A stretch of DNA of 27,062 nt from Desulfobacteraceae bacterium (lineage in GTDB: Bacteria; Desulfobacterota; Desulfobacteria; Desulfobacterales; JAABRJ01). The position numbers and the translations under genes were made by a program. The DNA is taken from NCBI GenBank assembly GCA_011390985.1, contig JAABRJ010000423.1, forward strand, positions 1-27,062, given 5' to 3'. The notes below the pieces were generated by a model, which was not told the origin of the DNA, made no database searches, and saw nothing but the letters and a program-made list of their open reading frames with translations. Shown in pieces: positions 23,392-27,062 of this stretch (positions are counted from its first letter, which is position 1; each line of letters begins with the position of its first letter).

Positions 23392-23969
23392 TACGAATTA
23401 ATTTACTGCCATTTCGGGCGGCGCGAAAAAAAGAAAATGTTCGCAAGCAGACGTCTATTTTCATGCTTTCCATTTTTTTGGGCGTCATTCTGCTTGGCTA
23501 TTTGAATTTCACATTTGGCAGCCAGGTCCGTAAAATGTCGACTCAGGTTCAAGACACCAAAAATGTCCTGGCGCAATACGATGTTCAAGCCCAGGAAGTC
23601 GACCAGATTCAAAAAGATTTGGATGTCCTCAGAAAAAAGATAGACGTGATCACCAATCTTAAATCAAATCGCAAAGGGCCGGTCCTGCTTTTGGATAGTC
23701 TGACCCAGTTGGTGATACCCAAGCGCATGTGGTTAACCAATCTTGAGGCCAAGGGCAATGGGGTCAACATCAATGGCGTCGCCCTCGACAACCGCACCGT
23801 TGCGGATTTCATGACCCAACTGGAAAAATCCAAACTGTTTGCCAGCGTCAACTTGTCGACACTCAATCAGAAGCCCATCAGGGAAGATATGAATCTGAAG
23901 AGTTTTGTAATCACCTGCAACAAAGCGGCAGCAGAAAACACGGTGACGAGCGAGGCCAAAAAACAATGA
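23388..23969 (+). CDS. pilN: Type IV pilus inner-membrane protein PilN
   Basis: This 193-residue bitopic membrane protein begins with MIRINLLPFRAARKK, containing the conserved INLLP peptide that docks into PilM. One membrane helix follows (about 24-44), then a coiled coil (about 48-95) and a small periplasmic ferredoxin-like domain. The domain carries PKRMWLTNLEAKGNGVNINGVALD, typical of PilN. Both ends overlap neighbours by four bases (ATGA with pilM and with pilO). It forms heterodimers with PilO in the alignment complex. Length and layout are normal. Confidence 0.95.
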   Translation: MIRINLLPFRAARKKENVRKQTSIFMLSIFLGVILLGYLNFTFGSQVRKMSTQVQDTKNVLAQYDVQAQEVDQIQKDLDVLRKKIDVITNLKSNRKGPVLLLDSLTQLVIPKRMWLTNLEAKGNGVNINGVALDNRTVADFMTQLEKSKLFASVNLSTLNQKPIREDMNLKSFVITCNKAAAENTVTSEAKKQ

Positions 23970-24661
23970 AAAAGTCAGGCAGCCCTTTGCAGCTTTTGGA
24001 TCCGGTTTTCGAAAAAATTGAAAACTTATCGAAAATTCACCGGATTGTTATTTTCTGCGCAACCATCGCGATTCTTATCGGCGGCTTCACTTATTTTTCC
24101 TACTACCCAAAGCTGAAGACTTTGAACGCTCAGAAAAAGGAGTACACCCTTCTCCAGCAAAAGCTGGCCGCGGCCCAGCAGAAAGCGGCCAATCTGGAAA
24201 AATTTCGGGAGGAAAAGCGCAAAGCCGAAGCCCACTTTCAGGTGGTCAAAAAAGCCCTGCCGGAAAAGGAGGATATTCCTTCCCTGCTGGCAGGCGTCTC
24301 GCAGTCCGGCCAGGACTCGGGGTTGGAGTTTGTCCTGTTCCAGCCCAACCCGGAAGTTGTCAAGGACTTTTACGCCGAAATTCCGGTTTCCATCAATGTG
24401 ACCGGTGAGTATCACAATGTGGCGTCCTTTTTTGACCGGGTATCCCGTCTTTCCAGGATTGTCGACATCAAGGACATTGAAATGACACCGGTTTCGGATG
24501 TTAAAACGGTCAGGAAGTCCTCAGCCAACAGTTCGCAGGCGGTCCCTGCCAACATCCTGAGCACAAAATGCACCGCCGTCACTTATAAGTTCGTCGAAAA
24601 AGCTCCCGAGCAACCGGACCAAAACGCCACTACGTCCAAAAAATCCGAAAAGAAGAAATAA
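23966..24661 (+). CDS. pilO: Type IV pilus inner-membrane protein PilO
   Basis: This 231-residue bitopic protein has a cytoplasmic N-terminus, a membrane helix at about 28-48 (IVIFCATIAILIGGFTYF), a coiled coil (about 52-95, with many Gln, Lys and Glu) and a periplasmic ferredoxin-like domain. LPEKEDIPSLLAGVSQSGQDSGL and YHNVASFFDRVSRLSRIVDI are strong family matches. It pairs with PilN, and the pair binds PilP. The C-terminus ends in a Lys/Ser/Glu-rich tail. The start overlaps the pilN stop; pilP starts 3 bp after its stop. Confidence 0.95.
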   Translation: MKKSGSPLQLLDPVFEKIENLSKIHRIVIFCATIAILIGGFTYFSYYPKLKTLNAQKKEYTLLQQKLAAAQQKAANLEKFREEKRKAEAHFQVVKKALPEKEDIPSLLAGVSQSGQDSGLEFVLFQPNPEVVKDFYAEIPVSINVTGEYHNVASFFDRVSRLSRIVDIKDIEMTPVSDVKTVRKSSANSSQAVPANILSTKCTAVTYKFVEKAPEQPDQNATTSKKSEKKK

Positions 24662-24664
24662 GCC

Positions 24665-25420
24665 ATGGATAAAAAACACGCCATTAAAGTGACCGCCGCC
24701 TGTTTCGTTCTTTCGTTTGTAATCCTCTTGGGTTGCGACACGCACAGCAAAACGGCCCGGAACCCGGAAGTGGTTAAAAAGAAGATCGTTGTGGCCCAGA
24801 CCGACGACCGATCGGTGGAAGTCAAGGAGGCCCGAACGGAAACTGCTGACAGCGACGAGATCCCCGGGGCCGAAAAAGCCGACGATCTGGAAATCAACAC
24901 CCTGGAAACCGCCGAGCTTTACAATCCAGAAGGCAAAGCCGATCCCTTCGCGCCGCTTTTCAAGGAAGAACCGGTGGCGGCCTCCGGCGCCCTGGCGGTC
25001 AAAACCCAGCGAGCCCAGCAACGGATTCCCTTGACGCCCCTGGAAATGGTGGATCTCAGCCAACTCAAACTGGTGGGTATCCTTCGCGCGGACAGCGGAA
25101 ACAAGGCCCTCGTTGAGGAGTCCAACGGAAAGGGGTACGTCGTTAAAAAGGGCGTCTATCTGGGGTCTCGCGGCGGGCGTCTGGAAGAGATCCTCAAGGA
25201 CAGCATCATCGTCTATGAACCCCTGCTGCCGGTGCATGAGGTCGACGAAAAGTCCATTTACGACGTGGAAGGCAAAAATTTCTCAATATTTGAAGCTGAG
25301 GGCAAAAAATTCGCCAATGTTGATGGAAAGAAGTTCGAGGCGCTTGTCAGCACTATAGATGGTAAAGCTTTTTTTGTTGACCCCAAGGAACTAAAACTTC
25401 AGAAACCTGCTGGAGATTAA
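24665..25420 (+). CDS. pilP: Type IV pilus lipoprotein PilP with an extended C-terminus
   Basis: This 251-residue inner-membrane lipoprotein connects PilNO to the PilQ secretin. The signal sequence ends in lipobox LLGC (C24). A flexible acidic linker (about 30-85) carries into the conserved ADPFAPLF motif (92-99), then the beta-domain with TPLEMVDLSQLKLVGIL (124-140), the ALVEESNGKGYVVKKG segment and SIIVYE near 180-185. The family usually stops about there at 170-190 residues. Here about 65 more residues follow, containing four spaced GK-x-F units at residues 203, 213, 221 and 233. This extension is unusual and its role is unknown. It is in the same transcript as pilO and pilQ. Confidence 0.92.
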   Translation: MDKKHAIKVTAACFVLSFVILLGCDTHSKTARNPEVVKKKIVVAQTDDRSVEVKEARTETADSDEIPGAEKADDLEINTLETAELYNPEGKADPFAPLFKEEPVAASGALAVKTQRAQQRIPLTPLEMVDLSQLKLVGILRADSGNKALVEESNGKGYVVKKGVYLGSRGGRLEEILKDSIIVYEPLLPVHEVDEKSIYDVEGKNFSIFEAEGKKFANVDGKKFEALVSTIDGKAFFVDPKELKLQKPAGD

Positions 25421-25424
25421 CAAC

Positions 25425-27062
25425 ATGAACTACCCAATTGCAAACATCTTTTCGAAACGGGCGCTGAGACTCTTTGTGGCAATTTTGGCGGTGGGTTTTT
25501 CTGGATGCGCCACCCAAACGGCGAACAAAGGACCCGGGGGCGAGTTGGCAACCCCATCCGCAAAGCAGACGATTTCTAAAATCACCACCAGCCAAGATAG
25601 CGAGACGGTTACGGTAAGGTTGGCGGCCGATCAGAAGCTGGCGTATACCGCCATCAAGCAGCCGAAACCGCTGGCAGTGGTTCTTTACTTTCCGGAAACC
25701 CGGATGGACCTGGTGGATTCCGTTTTGGCGCCGAGCCCCAATGACGTCATTTCGGCCATCCAGGTTGCGGATAAGGATGCAGGCGGCACGCCGGCGCGCG
25801 TGGAAATTTTGTTGAAGAAAGATGTGCGCTATGACGTCACCACTGACGCCCAGAACCTTTGCCTTGTATTCCGCAAGACCGCTGAAGCCCCGGCCCCAGT
25901 GCGGGCTGAGACCCCGACGCTCGTTTCCGAGGCCGCCCAGGCACCCGTGCGTTTCGAACAGATTGAAATCATGCCGCAAGACAATCGGGTCGATCTGCTG
26001 ATCCTCGCCGACGGACCGGTCAATGATTACAGAACATTTTCAATTGAAACCCCGCCGCGAATGGTTTTCGATCTTCTCAAAGTCAAGCTCTCGGGTAACA
26101 AAGAGCAACACTTTACGGTCAAATCCCCGCTGGTCAGCCAGGTTCGGGTGGAGGGCTATCCGGATCGCACACGGGTCGTTCTGGACACCGACCAGAAATA
26201 TTTCAGCGCGTTTTCCGCCGAGGTTGCCGAAAAGGGTCTGATGATTCATGTCGTCGATCCCGGCAAACCCGTGCCAGCTTCTCCCGGAGCCACGGCGGCC
26301 GCCGGAAAGTCGGCCTTGGTCAACCGGATCGACTTTTCAAGCGAAGCGGATGGCAGATCCGCCATCATCATCGGAACCTCCGAGGCTGTTCAGTACAAGG
26401 TCGCCAAGGCCGGCGAGAAGAAACTCGATCTGAGTCTGTTCAATACCAGCATCCCCGGGAACCGCCAGCGCCCCCTGATCACGACGCGCTTTGAAAGTGC
26501 CGTGGATCGGATTCTTCCGGTGCAGACCAAGGAGATGACCGACCGGTCGCTGATATCCATCGAACTGCGCGAAAACGTGCCGTATTTTGTCGAGCAAAAG
26601 GATAACCTGCTGACCCTGCGCTTTGAAAAATCCACGATTCCGCCGCAACCGGTTGCATCGGCCAACTCGCCCGGCTGGCAAAAGGCTCTGACGGAAGGTG
26701 ACGTCCAGGATGGCGGCCCGACCGCCAGGGCGGCTGCGCCGCAGGCCGCCCCTGCCGCCGCAGTAACGGCGGCGCTATCCTCGGTGTCTGCGGGCAAGTG
26801 GGACGAACTCGAACACGGCGTGACCTACGCCAAAGCTCAAAGCGGGCCTGAAGCCTATGATCTGCAGCGGTTGGAAACCAAGGGTTCCAAGGCCAACCTG
26901 GACATCTACACCACCGAAACGGTCAAACGCTACACCGGCGAAAAGATCTCGCTGGATTTTTATGAGACCGACATCAAAAACGTCTTCCGGATTTTGCGGG
27001 AGGTGAGCGGCAAGAACTTTGCCATCGACAAGGACGTCAGCGGTCAGGTGACCCTGAGCTTC
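25425..27062 (+). CDS. pilQ: Type IV pilus secretin PilQ, 5' part, cut by the window edge
   Basis: The open frame runs from ATG at 25425, with TGGAG upstream, to the last base of the window: 546 codons without a stop. The signal sequence ends in FSGC (C28), a possible lipobox. Three AMIN-type beta-domains follow at about 52-150, 176-278 and 300-402; such domains bind peptidoglycan. Next comes an Ala/Pro-rich linker (about 405-455), then the start of the secretin/TonB short N-terminal domain at 503-546 (ISLDFYETDIKNVFRILREVSGKNF). The secretin pore domain lies beyond the window. Position directly after pilP (4 bp) and the order pilMNOPQ confirm identity. The C-terminal half and the real total length cannot be seen. 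Confidence 0.93.
   Translation, partial: MNYPIANIFSKRALRLFVAILAVGFSGCATQTANKGPGGELATPSAKQTISKITTSQDSETVTVRLAADQKLAYTAIKQPKPLAVVLYFPETRMDLVDSVLAPSPNDVISAIQVADKDAGGTPARVEILLKKDVRYDVTTDAQNLCLVFRKTAEAPAPVRAETPTLVSEAAQAPVRFEQIEIMPQDNRVDLLILADGPVNDYRTFSIETPPRMVFDLLKVKLSGNKEQHFTVKSPLVSQVRVEGYPDRTRVVLDTDQKYFSAFSAEVAEKGLMIHVVDPGKPVPASPGATAAAGKSALVNRIDFSSEADGRSAIIIGTSEAVQYKVAKAGEKKLDLSLFNTSIPGNRQRPLITTRFESAVDRILPVQTKEMTDRSLISIELRENVPYFVEQKDNLLTLRFEKSTIPPQPVASANSPGWQKALTEGDVQDGGPTARAAAPQAAPAAAVTAALSSVSAGKWDELEHGVTYAKAQSGPEAYDLQRLETKGSKANLDIYTTETVKRYTGEKISLDFYETDIKNVFRILREVSGKNFAIDKDVSGQVTLSF

Overview
This window looks like chromosomal DNA from a strictly anaerobic, GC-rich bacterium, most likely a member of the Desulfobacterota (a deltaproteobacterial sulfate reducer or close relative). 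The pointers are a siroheme decarboxylase subunit of the alternative heme pathway, a membrane-anchored RnfB/GltD-like iron-sulfur flavoprotein, a DRTGG-domain protein, a glycyl-radical-activase-like radical SAM protein and a deltaproteobacterial-style pilMNOPQ operon. This placement is inference from gene content; no rRNA is present. I see no tRNA, rRNA, CRISPR array or insertion sequence. GC content is visibly highest in the first 7 kb and lower across the pil operon.

Region 1 (96-7079, minus strand) is a closely spaced six-gene run read right to left: purine nucleoside phosphorylase, two tandem MtaD-type adenosine deaminases, adenine deaminase, methylthioribose-1-phosphate isomerase (MtnA) and an AhbB-like siroheme decarboxylase subunit. 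The first five fit a 'deaminate first, then phosphorolyse' salvage route for methylthioadenosine, S-adenosylhomocysteine and possibly 5'-deoxyadenosine. Region 2 (7080-10696, plus strand) holds a regulatory stretch with nested inverted repeats, a stand-alone DRTGG protein ending in an 11-bp hairpin, the RnfB-GltD fusion and an RseC-family membrane protein. This is an Rnf-like redox module with no other Rnf subunits in the window.

Region 3 (10861-18588) is mostly housekeeping: 3-methyladenine glycosylase Tag, a TIGR04283-type glycosyltransferase divergent from a nucleoside-recognition (Gate) membrane protein, RecN, an FmdB zinc ribbon, a PflX-like radical SAM protein, a metallophosphoesterase, a periplasmic double-SH3b protein and a membrane-anchored TPR protein.

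Region 4 (18650-27062) is a sigma54-type two-component system on the minus strand. It lies back to back, across a 500-bp structured intergenic region, with a small XRE regulator followed by pilM, pilN, pilO, pilP and the 5' part of pilQ. PilMNOP form the inner-membrane alignment complex of the type IV pilus and PilQ is the outer-membrane secretin. The layout suggests, but does not prove, that the two-component system and the XRE protein regulate the pilus operon.

The strongest candidates for something under-described are the orphan RnfB-GltD/RseC/DRTGG module, the duplicated-MtaD salvage cluster linked to radical SAM-dependent heme synthesis, and the pil operon's structured leader together with its lipobox-bearing secretin.
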